DNA of 64,000 bases, from assembly GCA_964585385.1 (NCBI GenBank), contig CAZPDP010000012.1, positions 17,807 through 81,806 on the forward strand. Reading direction: 5' to 3'. Numbering within the stretch: position 1 is the first letter of the stretch; the number at the start of each line of letters is the position of its first letter. Both the position numbers and the translations under genes were made by a program. The DNA is from JAGXLC01 sp964585385 (GTDB lineage Bacteria; Bacteroidota; Bacteroidia; Bacteroidales; UBA12077). Under the pieces are notes generated by a model. That model was given only the letters and a program-made list of their open reading frames with translations, ran no database searches and was not told the origin of the DNA. Below are positions 35,148-45,184 of this stretch, piece by piece.

Positions 35148-35996
35148 ATGCAAAAAAAAGAATATCCTATAGAAACTTCAGATGGTAAAATACTATATAT
35201 ACGGTACTGGCATCCTGTAAATGAACCAAAAGCTATAATGTTAATGCTGCATGGATTCAGTGAACATTCGGGTCGTTATATTCATTGGGCAGAAAAATTT
35301 GTCAACCACAACATCATTGTCTATGCTATAGATTGCAGGGGACATGGCAAGGCAGAAGGTATAAGAGGCCACACTCCATCCTACAATCGGCTTCTTGATG
35401 ATATAGATGCAGGATTATCTCATATTGTAAACGATAATGATCTGCCTTTAATCTTGTATGGTCAGAGCCTGGGCGGTAATCTGGCTCTCGGTTATGGACT
35501 TTTCAGAAATAATGAATTGTCCGGTATTATTTCCACCTCTCCCTGGCTTAAGCTGGTTACCCGTCCTAAAACTTTTACTATCATACTGGGCCGATTATTA
35601 AGAAAAATTGCCCCGGCCCCAATAAGGGATTCAAAACTTAATATTAATCTGCTTTCCCACGATCCCCAGGTAGCCATTGATTACGAAAATGATCCGTTAA
35701 CGCACAGCAGCATAACACCCCAACTATTTTTTGGCACAGAAAAAGCAGCACGAAGTATTTTAAAGAACATTCAGAAAATAAAAATTCCACTACTTCTGAT
35801 GCATGGAACTGGCGACCTGGTAACTTCCTGCAAAACAAGTGAAAAATTTGCTTCAAGAGCCAAAAACTTAAATAAAGATATAGTTTTTATAAAATGGAAA
35901 GATTATTTCCATGAACTTCACAATGAAATTGGTAATCAGAAAGTTTTCAATAGTACAATGGAATGGATAAATTCAAAAATACTAAAAGCAGAATAA
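35148..35996 (+). CDS. Alpha/beta hydrolase, monoacylglycerol-lipase-like
   Basis: 282 residues, no signal peptide. Nucleophile elbow YGQSLGGNLAL (Ser107), HGFSEHSGRY oxyanion-region motif, likely acid Asp223 in HGTGDLVTS, and catalytic His255 in YFHELHNE. This is the serine aminopeptidase S33/monoglyceride lipase (PldB-like) family, which cleaves lysophospholipids or monoacylglycerols. It ends one base before the start of the GSCFA gene, so the two are co-transcribed and perhaps both act on lipid or acylated substrates. Confidence 0.88.
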   Translation: MQKKEYPIETSDGKILYIRYWHPVNEPKAIMLMLHGFSEHSGRYIHWAEKFVNHNIIVYAIDCRGHGKAEGIRGHTPSYNRLLDDIDAGLSHIVNDNDLPLILYGQSLGGNLALGYGLFRNNELSGIISTSPWLKLVTRPKTFTIILGRLLRKIAPAPIRDSKLNINLLSHDPQVAIDYENDPLTHSSITPQLFFGTEKAARSILKNIQKIKIPLLLMHGTGDLVTSCKTSEKFASRAKNLNKDIVFIKWKDYFHELHNEIGNQKVFNSTMEWINSKILKAE

Positions 35997-35997
35997 T

Positions 35998-37002
35998 ATG
36001 CAATTTCGTACATCCCTCATAATCAAAGAATCAGATTTTAAATTAAACTATAATAAAAAATCCATTCTTCTGGGTTCCTGCTTTACAGATAATGTAGGAA
36101 ATAATCTTAAATATTACAAATTCCCGGTAATCGTCAATCCATTTGGTGTACTTTACAACCCTATCTCTGTTAAGAATGCCCTTGAAATATTAATGGGATC
36201 CAAAGCCATTTCTCCCGGGGATTTACATAAATACAACAATTACTGGCTTAGCTTTTATCATGGCACCGGTTTCTCCGATACAGATAAAGAAAAGGTTTAC
36301 AACAATATTAAGGCAAGTGTGAGTAAAGCTTCAGAATGGCTTATGAATGCGGACTTTTTAACAATTACCTTTGGTACTTCACGGGCCTATAAACTGAAAA
36401 CAGACGGAATGATTGTAGCCAATTGCCATAAGTTACCATCAAAAAACTTTGAAAGAATATTCCTGCGATCGGAAACTATAGTTGACAACTATACGGAACT
36501 TATTAAAGAGATTTACCAGTTCAATCCAAAAATCAAAATACTTTTTACGGTGAGTCCTGTCAGGCATCTTAAGGACGGGCTTATAGAAAACCAAAAAAGT
36601 AAATCCAACCTGATAATCAGCATACATAAGCTCCTCGATCGATTTCCTGAAACAGAATATTTTCCTTCTTACGAGATTATGATGGATGAGTTGAGAGATT
36701 ACCGCTTCTATGCTGAAGATATGACTCACATTGGAAAAACAGGTATAAACTACATCTGGGAAAAATTTTCAGAAACCTATATTAAGAAATCCAGTTTCAA
36801 AATCATGGAAAAGGTGGAAAAAATACAAAAAGCTAAAGATCACAAACCCTTCAAGCCGGAATCCCTGGAATATCATAACTTCCTTAAAAAGCAAATAGAG
36901 AAGGTAAAGCAACTTCAGGAAAAATACCCTTCACTTGATTTGAACGATGAGATGCAATATTTTAAAAAATCACTTGAAAACAACCCCTTGTTTAATAGAT
37001 AA
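35998..37002 (+). CDS. GSCFA-domain protein
   Basis: 334 residues. The family-naming motif LLGSCFTDNVG lies near residue 20, followed by NPFGVLYNPISV, FGTSRAY, NCHKLP and VSPVRHLKDG. The C-terminus has DMTHIGKTGINYIWEKF. GSCFA proteins resemble SGNH/GDSL hydrolases, with the Ser of GSCF as presumed nucleophile and a late Asp-x-x-His (here DMTH), but no substrate is established. It starts immediately after the alpha/beta hydrolase gene and ends with a terminator. Confidence 0.88.
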   Translation: MQFRTSLIIKESDFKLNYNKKSILLGSCFTDNVGNNLKYYKFPVIVNPFGVLYNPISVKNALEILMGSKAISPGDLHKYNNYWLSFYHGTGFSDTDKEKVYNNIKASVSKASEWLMNADFLTITFGTSRAYKLKTDGMIVANCHKLPSKNFERIFLRSETIVDNYTELIKEIYQFNPKIKILFTVSPVRHLKDGLIENQKSKSNLIISIHKLLDRFPETEYFPSYEIMMDELRDYRFYAEDMTHIGKTGINYIWEKFSETYIKKSSFKIMEKVEKIQKAKDHKPFKPESLEYHNFLKKQIEKVKQLQEKYPSLDLNDEMQYFKKSLENNPLFNR

Positions 37003-37042
37003 ACCTGCGCAAATATGACTTCAAGAACACTTGCGCAGGTCT
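37003..37042 (+). terminator. Terminator after GSCFA gene
   Basis: ACCTGCGCAA (37003-37012) pairs perfectly with TTGCGCAGGT (37031-37040); loop of 18 bases, followed by CTATATTTCT. Confidence 0.7.
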
Positions 37043-37091
37043 ATATTTCTAAATAATTCAGAAATGCATCATTTTGTTAACCAACATTTTA

Positions 37092-38093
37092 TTATTTTTC
37101 ACCCCAATTATTATCTACAAACTTTAAAGCCTCAAGAAAATATTGGTAAGCTGACATTTTCTTCTGTTCAGGCAAGTCTCCTTCAGCACTCCAAATATCA
37201 GCGACACTTTTTCTATCTCCCATTGCCTTGGCAGCTTCTTTGCCCATAAATTTAACAGCATTTCCGAAAGCTCCTTTATCCTCATCCGCTTCCTTTTCAA
37301 AATCTTTCTCTGCTTTTTTTGAATACTGCTCAGGAGACAATAATTTGTTTCCCTTCCATTCAGCTTTTATGTTACCCTTTGTATCTCCTTTTTTCCATGT
37401 CACTCCATTCATAGTATACATAACAAGTACTGTAGCCTTACCTTTTGTAAGTTCCTGAAGACCAATTTCATTACCATCTTCATCTTTTACTTTAAGATCC
37501 GGTACTGGCCATTCCATCAAGCCTTCCCCATCCTTATCAATATCGCTGCCTTTTCTTTCTTCTAATTCTCCAACAGGAGCCTCTTTCAGGTATTCTCGCT
37601 TTCTTTCCTTCATAACTTTTTCTTCTTTGCCCTTGCGCGCTCTTCTTATGGCTCTGTTCACATCACTTCGGATACTATTGTATTCATCCATTTTATCCGG
37701 GTTAATTCCTGTTGGAGGAGACTGATAAGCGATTGTTCCATTTTTGTCAATTACATAAACGACACCCCCTTCATATGGGAATCCATAATATTTTTTATAC
37801 TCGCCCCGGTAATTGGCACAAAATCCCATCTTTTCAGGAACTTCGCCATACCATCCCATTAAATATTCTGGATTTCCCATCATTTTCTGGTCCTCAGTAT
37901 AACCTATTACCTTGCCGTCAGCAGTATAGAAATCAAAGTTTTGGAATTCAGACTTATTCAACACCTCATTGTAAGAAGCTTCGCCAAAATGCACAGCAAT
38001 ATACTGAACGGTTAGATCATCTCCGGCTGATACTTTCAGAGTAAAAACCATTAAAAGTAAAGCCAATCCTGTAATTTTCTTAAATGTTTTCAT
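37092..38093 (-). CDS. Secreted thioredoxin-like protein (tentative)
   Basis: 333 residues starting at the ATG at 38093, which places a signal peptide (MKTFKKITGLALLLMVFTL, cleaved near VSAG) at the N-terminus; a longer frame upstream to 38171 lacks a signal start. The middle (YEGGVVYVIDKNGTIAYQSPP) resembles the strand-turn-strand part of the thioredoxin/TlpA fold, and VPDLKVKDEDGNEIGLQELTKGKATVLVMY resembles the opening of an AhpC-TSA domain (given here by the segments VPDLKV and KATVLVMY). No CxxC active site is visible, so it may not be redox-active. Highly charged linker about 150-190. Function unknown. Confidence 0.6.
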   Translation of the reverse strand: MKTFKKITGLALLLMVFTLKVSAGDDLTVQYIAVHFGEASYNEVLNKSEFQNFDFYTADGKVIGYTEDQKMMGNPEYLMGWYGEVPEKMGFCANYRGEYKKYYGFPYEGGVVYVIDKNGTIAYQSPPTGINPDKMDEYNSIRSDVNRAIRRARKGKEEKVMKERKREYLKEAPVGELEERKGSDIDKDGEGLMEWPVPDLKVKDEDGNEIGLQELTKGKATVLVMYTMNGVTWKKGDTKGNIKAEWKGNKLLSPEQYSKKAEKDFEKEADEDKGAFGNAVKFMGKEAAKAMGDRKSVADIWSAEGDLPEQKKMSAYQYFLEALKFVDNNWGEK

Positions 38094-38149
38094 AATGTAT
38101 AGATTTAGTTGGTTAAATAATGATTTAATTAATTTTGAATGTGTATAGC

Positions 38150-38170
38150 TCCCGCCAAAAGCGGGAACCA
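38150..38170 (-). terminator. GC-rich hairpin downstream of the PKD protease gene
   Basis: TCCCGC (38152-38157) pairs with GCGGGA around a 4-5-base loop, just after the stop of the protease gene on the minus strand; no T run, so termination is only plausible. Confidence 0.45.
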
Positions 38171-38181
38171 TACAACTCCAT

Positions 38182-40308
38182 CTATTGTTTTATTAATTTT
38201 TTGGTTATCACTGTATTTTTTCGGTAAATTTTGAGAAAATAAATACCCGCAGGCATTTCACCGAGGTTAACATCTATTTTTCTCTTTCCAACTTCTTTTT
38301 CACTAAGTTCCATCACTCTTGCGCCTTCTATTGTTACTACCTCAATGCGTTGGAGCTGGTTATAATCATCCATCTCCACATTAAACCAGCCGCTGGATGG
38401 GTTAGGGTATACATCGACAGAGTTCTTAGCCAGCTTCGCTGTTAATGTAGCTGTCTCCTCTGTCTCTCCAATTTTTACACTATCGATATATACATTCCAG
38501 TTATTTGCATTGCTATAAGCCTGCCATCCGAAATAATAGTCACCAGTAGCCGATACATTTATGATCTTCTCAGATTTCATATAATCTTCATTGGTTATCT
38601 CGCCCAAATCATCAATGATTTCTGTCATTGCTGAAGGCGCCTGTGCGTCGCCCATGGCAAACTTTAGCTTTTCAGGCATAGTTTCAGCCTCAACAGCATA
38701 CTGGAATTCAACTTTATAGCTTACGCCTTCTTCAAGAGTAAAGCATCGGGAAATTAACCAGTCATCGGCGTTGTTTACTTCGCTGTAACTATATCTTGCG
38801 CAGTAGGTGTCATCAATTCCACTTCCGGAAACCACCTCCCAGTGCTTGCCATCGTTGTTGACATCGAAATAAAGCCAATTAGAAAGATCATCAGTCGTTT
38901 CAAAATTCATGATGAAGTCTGAACCGGCAAAATTCCAGTCGCATGAACTTGCTTCGGAAACAGTTATATAATCTGTTTTCGTTTGCGTATCAGTTCCACT
39001 ACCATCGCCCACTGTAAGTGACACTGAATAGGTCCCTGCTTCAGTATATTCATAGGATGGGTTCTGTGTTGTGGCATCTTCATTACCGTCTCCATTAAAG
39101 TCCCAGCTCCATGTTGAAACGTTTCCTGAAGACTCATCAGTAAAGTCAACGGTCAGAGGAGCTTGTCCGGAAGTAACGCTGGCACTGAAATCAGCCGCCA
39201 GGGCTTCAGTTTCCACCTCGCTGATTTTTATGGAATCAATGTACAGATTCCACATATCCGCATCGCTGTATGCATTCCATACGAAATAATAGGTTCCTGC
39301 GGTAGAGATGCTTATTGTACTGCTGGATTTTTCATAAGAAGTATTGGATATTTCTCCCAAATCCACTACTTGTTGAGTCAGTGCAGAAGTTTCAGCAGCA
39401 TCACCATAATAGACCTTTAACTTTTCGGGAAATCCCGAATCTTCTACTTTATAGTAAAAGTTTACTTCATACTCTTTACCTGCTTCCAGGTTGAAGCATC
39501 GGGATACAAGCCAATCGTTTGCGGCATTTGTTGAGCTATAGCTGTATCCTGCACATCCGGATCCATCAACACCACCCGCAGTGGCAATCACCCATGTATT
39601 GTCGTCACTGTTGGCATCAATAATCGTCCATGCAGACAGATCATCGGTATCTTCAAAGTTCATTTCATAGTTTGAACTTGCAAAATCCCAGTCGCAATCG
39701 GAAGTTTCCGTTACTGTAATATAATCGGTTTTTGTTTTGGTATCTGTGCTTGTTCCGTCACCAACAGTTAAAGCTACAGTATAATTACCAGCCTGGGTAT
39801 ACTCATAGGAAGGATTTTGAGTGGTGGCATCCACGTTTCCATCGTTATCAAAATCCCATTCCCAGGTGGATATGTTTCCTGTTGAGTTATCTGTAAAATT
39901 CACTGTCAAAGGTGCATCTCCAGAGGTCGCATCTGCAGTGAAATCAGCAACCACAGGCTCGTTCACAATAATGTAGTCAGTTTTGGTCTCTGTAACCGTA
40001 CTGGTTCCATCTCCTACTGTCAGACTCACCGAATAAGTACCGGCCTCGGTGTATTCATAAGATGGATTCTGAGTAGTAGCATCGATAGTTCCATCGTTAT
40101 TAAAATCCCATTCCCAGGTGGATATGCTTCCAGTTGAATTGTCTGTAAAATTCACTGTCAAAGGTGCATTTCCAGAGGTCGCATCTGCAGTGAAATCAGC
40201 AACCACAGGTTCGTTCACAATAATGTAGTCAGTTTTGGTCTCTGTATCCGTATTGGTTCCATCTCCTACTGTCAGACTCACCGAATAAGTACCGGCCTCG
40301 GTGTATTC
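38182..40308 (-). CDS. C-terminal part of the papain-PKD T9SS protease (3' portion, right of gap)
   Basis: About 708 residues that continue the gene starting at 44288. From the gap onward there are the end of one PKD domain, two more PKD domains (each with PLTVNFTDNSTG and YEYT.AGTYSVSLTVGDGT), a jelly-roll/MAM-like module with paired cysteines (CDWDFASSNYEMNFED), another PKD domain, and a second similar module (CDWNFAGSDFIMNFET). The last 75 residues are a type A T9SS sorting domain opening VDVYPNPSSGWFNVEM and ending KKLIKQ. The protein should be exported across the outer membrane by T9SS and either anchored or released. It joins in frame with the other part if the 55-bp flanking duplication is merged. 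Confidence 0.9.
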   Translation of the reverse strand, partial: EYTEAGTYSVSLTVGDGTNTDTETKTDYIIVNEPVVADFTADATSGNAPLTVNFTDNSTGSISTWEWDFNNDGTIDATTQNPSYEYTEAGTYSVSLTVGDGTSTVTETKTDYIIVNEPVVADFTADATSGDAPLTVNFTDNSTGNISTWEWDFDNDGNVDATTQNPSYEYTQAGNYTVALTVGDGTSTDTKTKTDYITVTETSDCDWDFASSNYEMNFEDTDDLSAWTIIDANSDDNTWVIATAGGVDGSGCAGYSYSSTNAANDWLVSRCFNLEAGKEYEVNFYYKVEDSGFPEKLKVYYGDAAETSALTQQVVDLGEISNTSYEKSSSTISISTAGTYYFVWNAYSDADMWNLYIDSIKISEVETEALAADFSASVTSGQAPLTVDFTDESSGNVSTWSWDFNGDGNEDATTQNPSYEYTEAGTYSVSLTVGDGSGTDTQTKTDYITVSEASSCDWNFAGSDFIMNFETTDDLSNWLYFDVNNDGKHWEVVSGSGIDDTYCARYSYSEVNNADDWLISRCFTLEEGVSYKVEFQYAVEAETMPEKLKFAMGDAQAPSAMTEIIDDLGEITNEDYMKSEKIINVSATGDYYFGWQAYSNANNWNVYIDSVKIGETEETATLTAKLAKNSVDVYPNPSSGWFNVEMDDYNQLQRIEVVTIEGARVMELSEKEVGKRKIDVNLGEMPAGIYFLKIYRKNTVITKKLIKQ

Positions 40309-40560
40309 NNNNNNNNNNNNNNNNNNNNNNNNNNNNNNNNNNNNNNNNNNNNNNNNNNNNNNNNNNNNNNNNNNNNNNNNNNNNNNNNNNNNNNNNNNNN
40401 NNNNNNNNTGGTTCCATCTCCTACTGTCAGACTCACCGAATAAGTACCGGCCTCGGTGTATTCATAAGATGGATTCTGAGTAGTAGCATCGATAGTTCCA
40501 TCGTTATTAAAATCCCATTCCCAGGTGGATATGCTTCCAGTTGAATTGTCTGTAAAATTA
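40002..40560. repeat. 252-bp tandem PKD-coding repeats
   Basis: Near-identical copies at nucleotide level begin at 40002, 40254 and, across the gap, 40409 (first bases TGGTTCCATCTCC). The period of 252 bp equals 84 codons. The identity is high enough to collapse a short-read assembly. Confidence 0.85.
40309..40408. other. Scaffold gap (100 N) inside PKD repeats
   Basis: The 55 bases before the gap (40254-40308) are identical to the 55 bases after it (40409-40463). This is what a de Bruijn assembler with k=55 leaves at a repeat. Removing the gap plus one copy (155 bases) brings both halves of the gene into one frame. Confidence 0.9.
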
Positions 40561-43500
40561 ACGGTTAACGGAGCATAACCAGTGGTTGCATCAGCACTGA
40601 AATCGGCAGCAACAGATTCACTTACAACAATATAATCACTTCTTGTTTTGGTATCAGTACCTGAACCGTCACCCACTGTTAAGCTCACTGTATAGGTTCC
40701 AGCCGTTGAATATTCATACGATGGATTTTGTGATGTGGCATCCTCATTTCCATCGCCGTCAAAATCCCAGCTCCAGACGGTTACATCACCGGTGGATTGA
40801 TCTGTAAAATTCACAGTTAACGGAGCAATGCCTGAAGTTTTATCTGCTGTAAAATCGGCAGCAACAGATTCACTTACAACAATATAATCACTTCTTGTTT
40901 TGGTATCAGTACCTGAACCGTCACCCACTGTTAAGCTCACTGTATAGGTTCCAGCCGTTGAATATTCATACGATGGATTTTGTGATGTGGCATCTTCATT
41001 TCCATCGCCATCAAAATCCCAGCTCCAGGAGGTTACATCACCGGTGGATTGATCTGTAAAATTCACAGTTAACGGAGCATTGCCTGAAGTTTGATCTGCT
41101 GTAAAATCAGCAGCCAGGGATGCTTCATAACCAAAATCGTATTTCATTATAACGCCATCATATCCCGAAATAATGGCCGATCCATTGACCAAATCAATGT
41201 CTCTTAAACCTTCCCGTGTAATATTTTCAGCATAATTCCATGTTGTTCCGCCATCGGTGGTAGTGAACACTAATCCGAGATCACCGGCAACTAAACCACT
41301 GGATTCGTCAAACATGGCAATTTCTGAGAAATCATCCAGAGAAAACCCGGAAGGTATTGTCACATTCTGTTGTACCCATGTTTTGCCCGAATCAACAGAT
41401 TTTAAGATAACAGCATCGGCACCACAGATAAACCCCACAGAGTCATTAACAAATTCTACTGAATTCAACTGTTTCTCAACTGGTGAAGCTATTTCTGACC
41501 ACTGATTTCCGCCGTCAGATGTCATAAAAATCTGGGCTTCATTGGAACTGCCACCTACAACGAAACCTAATTTTTCATTAATGAATGAAACGTCATAAAT
41601 CTTAAACTCAGTCATGCCCAGAGGTGTCATTTCCGTCCAGGAATCACCAGCATCAGTTGTTTTCATAACAAGCGTATCAGTTCCCACAGCATAAAATACA
41701 TTATCAGTTGCCTTATCAATAGCGTAAAGATCATCATATGTGTCGATTCCATTGTTCGTCCAGCTTTCTCCCCCATTGGTGGTTTTGAATGCTTTCCCAT
41801 TGTTACCTACCGCAATTGCAGTATTGGCATCAATTGCTAAAATATCCCTCATGTATTCATCCAGTTGAACTGTTTCCCAGGTATTACCTCCATCTGTCGT
41901 TTTTAATGAAGAATCACCATAAGCAACTGCATAACCAACCGTAGAAGAGATAAAGTCAATTCCTTGAATATTCTCGTAAATCTTTGAAAAAGGGAAGGTC
42001 CAGTTATCACCTGCATCGGTTGTTTTCATAATGAAAGCAGGATCACCCATGGTTAGATATGCAGAAGTTCCCGTTTTTACAATAATATTGTGATCTTTCT
42101 TGTAATCATAAAAACTTTGTGTCCAGTTGCTCCCCCCATCTGTTGTTTTATAAATATAATCCTCTCCTACAGCCAGTCCCGTGTTAGCATCTTCAAAATA
42201 GACATCATCCAAATCTTTATATTCTGAGATACCAGTAGCAGATGCTGTCCAACCACTTCCCCCATCTGTGGTTTTATACAATGTACCGTCATCACCCACG
42301 ACAAATCCTGTATTGGAATCAACAAAAAATATCTTCTTTAAGGATTCTGTCCCATAAGTATTTTCAGTCCAGGTCTTACCACTATCTATGGTAGAAAGGA
42401 TAGCTCCCGAAGTACCAACGGCAAAACCTTTGGCACTGCTTAAAAACAGTACATCATACAATGAACTGGATGAACCTGTTGATAAAGCTTCCCAGGTCTC
42501 CCCTTTGTCTACTGTTCTTAATATAGTGCCATAATTAACCACAGCAATTCCGGTAGTGTCATCAATAAAGGTAATGTCATTTATGGGGTCTACCTCGCTT
42601 TCTTCCACGTAATTCCAGGTTGTTCCGCCGTCCACCGTTCTTTTAATAAAACCATAGCCACTAACGAAGCCTGTATCTTCAGACAGAAAATGAATAGCAT
42701 AAAGGGGAGCAAGCGTATCAGTGTTCATAACAGACCAGCTTGTTCCTCCATCAGATGTTTTCATAACCGTTCCAGCTGCACCGCATACAAATCCCAGTGA
42801 TTCACTCAGAAAATGACTTCCATAAATATTATTACCCTGGGGTTTGGGGTGCAGCCAGGTAAACAGCCCGGATTCTGAAGATGAATTGCTACCGGATTTA
42901 TTGATGGCATATACCTTTATAGCCGGGTCATATTCCTTATCCGTTATGTCACTGCCAAGAGCAGTCCAGCTTGTTCCATCAGAACTTACCCATGCTTTTC
43001 CACTAGACTCTATAGGAGAACTGCAGTAACCAGCATACTGCATTTCCATAGGCACAGGATAGTCTGTGGATGTATTATACATTAGTTTAACATAAAAATC
43101 GTTTCCACTTGTTATATCAATTGACGAATTAAGGTCAAACGTATGATAACCTGCGTATTCACAATTCTGGTTAAGTAATTCCCCTAATTTGTTGCTAAGA
43201 GCAGAACCATCAAAATCATCATAAATCTCAATACTTAAAATAGAATTCGAAGCCACCGCATAAGATCCAATCTTTTCAAGTGTCTGGTCTTCAGATGCAG
43301 TAAACTTCACAACTGCCGCATCTTCCCCATCACCGTATCCATAGCTGGTAACCCAGCCACATTCATCGTATCCATATATTTCTACTTCAGACGAATAATC
43401 TACTCTATTAGGAAATACACCAACCGAAGAAAACGCTATATTGTCATAATAAGAGATATAGAAATAACCCGATTCTCCCCACGAATCGCCCCAACTGTTT

Positions 43501-44288
43501 TTTACTATCCAGGCTCCTGGCTGACTTGCATCCGTTACCTTATTATCATCCCATCCAACAAGAGTAATACCATGTCCTCCCCCACCATCACTTCCATCAC
43601 CGCTACCAGTATAGTAATACGTATTGTTTGAAGAATTAAAGGCATCATTATACCAATACATTGAAACATATAAAGCGCCATAATCGGTGAGTGCTTGCTT
43701 AATAGAGGTGCGACTGGTATCGACCCACCAAATATCAGGCACATAGGCTACCGGTGTCAATCCTGAAGGGCATGTATTATCATCCGAACCTGAATAAGGA
43801 TCGTCAGTTTCGCTTTGCGGACCTTTACCGGAAGAAAGCATACTTGCCGAAATATTCAGATTTCCACCCTCACAAGGCTCCCAATCAAATGGGTGACAGT
43901 TATTCAGGTTGTCTTCAGACAAATCATACTCTCCCAGTCCCTGAAGCAGCCAATGCGACTCAATAGATCCCATAGTGGAAAATGTCCAGCAGGAACCACA
44001 ATTGCCCTGGTCCTTTACTGAACTCACTCCACCCTGATCACGAAGATCATAGCTTTCATCAAATGATTTATTCTGCAAACTTTTTACAGGTTTCAAAACA
44101 GGACTAACAGGAGAAGGAATAATACCAAGCGCATATCCTTCTGCTGTAAATTTAACCTGTTTATCAGAGGTCTTAAGTTCAATATAATCAACGAAATCCG
44201 GGTTTAACGGTGACTGCCCGGGTTCTTTCTGCGCACCGACAGTGTAGCTTATCAGTGACAGGACAAAAAAGGTAAAAAGCTTTCTCAT
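40409..44288 (-). CDS. Papain-like (C1A) cysteine protease with propeller and PKD repeats, N-terminal part
   Basis: About 1293 residues before the gap. Signal peptide 1-19 (ends TVGAQ). A C1A peptidase domain covers about 75-280: catalytic Cys100 in QGNCGSCW, His239 in GGGGHGITLVGWDD, Asn264 in IVKNSWG. A lectin-like beta domain of the kind attached to such peptidases follows (about 290-455). Residues about 470-1090 hold about a dozen Ycf48/BNR-like propeller repeats (TTDGGSNWTQ, KTSDGGTSWSVM, KSVDSGKTWVQ). Then come PKD domains of about 84 residues. With the 3' part the product is at least about 1983 residues: a large, probably surface-associated protease. It lies 18 bp after the LytTR regulator gene, implying co-transcription. 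Confidence 0.92.
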
Positions 44289-44306
44289 AGTATATATAAT
44301 TTAATG

Positions 44307-44801
44307 TTATTTCCAGTTATTCAAAACATCCAGCAAAGCTGGAGCTCTTTCTGAGTCGACGTGAATTGTTTCTCCGTTTTCCATTTTGATTTCTCTGTCA
44401 TTTTCAACACAATATTCTGCCATATAATCCACATTCACGAGGTAATCATCATTTACACGGATAAAACTGAATGACATAAGATCCTTTTCAATGTCATCCA
44501 TTTCAGCATTCACAGCAAGTTCCTCTCCTTCTTTCAAAACAAAAAGAATTTGATTGGCTTCTGTGTGTTGTTTTATATACATGGTCTCGGATACTATTAC
44601 TTTCTGAATACCTGAGGGAGTTTTCAGTATTGCTTTATGCTGCATCTTATATAAATGGTTCAGGTCTTTTAGTATTTGGTCTATGCGTTTGCTGAACTCT
44701 TCCTCCTCCAGCAGCAATAGAATATTCTCCTGGTGCTGACTAAGAAATTTTTCCAGTTCCTCTTTACAATGATCGTCATCAATTATCAGCAATTTATGCA
44801 T
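44307..44801 (-). CDS. LytTR-domain regulator with vestigial receiver
   Basis: 164 residues. The first 10 (MHKLLIIDDD) look like the start of a receiver domain, but the remaining receiver core, including the phosphoacceptor strand, is absent and replaced by a helical stretch (about 12-55). Residues about 60-160 form a LytTR DNA-binding domain (KVIVSETMYIKQHTEANQI, FIRVNDDYLVNVDYM). It therefore probably binds DNA without phosphorylation control, perhaps sensing through the N-terminal helix. It is the upstream gene of the papain-PKD protease, separated by 18 bp. Confidence 0.82.
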   Translation of the reverse strand: MHKLLIIDDDHCKEELEKFLSQHQENILLLLEEEEFSKRIDQILKDLNHLYKMQHKAILKTPSGIQKVIVSETMYIKQHTEANQILFVLKEGEELAVNAEMDDIEKDLMSFSFIRVNDDYLVNVDYMAEYCVENDREIKMENGETIHVDSERAPALLDVLNNWK

Positions 44802-45184
44802 CCGGATTAAATAAATATTCTGAATAAAAGTACGCAGGATTAAAACTGATTGTTAGGACAAATGAGGATATGAGGGGATTAAATAAATATTCGTCACAAT
44901 GTAATTATTATTTGCTATAACTCTCTTATAACCTTTATTCAAAAAGATAAAAAAGGTACATCACCCGAAAATATAAGGAAAGAATAATTGAATAAACGCA
45001 GTAATTACATTGGTAATACTCTAATAAATCTTTGATAACCTACATACAATTATTTCCTCCTTTGTGGATCTTAGAGTCTTAGAGCCTTTGTGGCATTCTA
45101 CTTTTTGCCACGAAGGCACAAAGATGCGAAGTAATCACAAAGAAGCATATAGCAAATTATCAACTATGTTTTAGAGTCTAACGA
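44802..45184. repeat. Intergenic region with CACAAAG-type repeats
   Basis: 383 bases without a gene. At about 45056-45145 CTTTGTGG occurs twice as a direct repeat, and TTTGTGGCA/TTGCCACGAA forms an inverted repeat followed by GGCACAAAG and CACAAAG. Low-complexity elements of this kind are scattered between genes in several Bacteroidota. A TACTTTTA box (minus strand, near 44830) may serve the LytTR gene. Nothing else was seen. Confidence 0.4.

Noticed and set aside
40229..40483. Short frames through the second N gap
   Set aside because: They exist only because the N run hides stop codons; the true frame is the PKD protease.
40002..40560. Short regular repeats as a CRISPR array
   Set aside because: The 252-bp units translate into PKD domains and have no unique spacers between short direct repeats.
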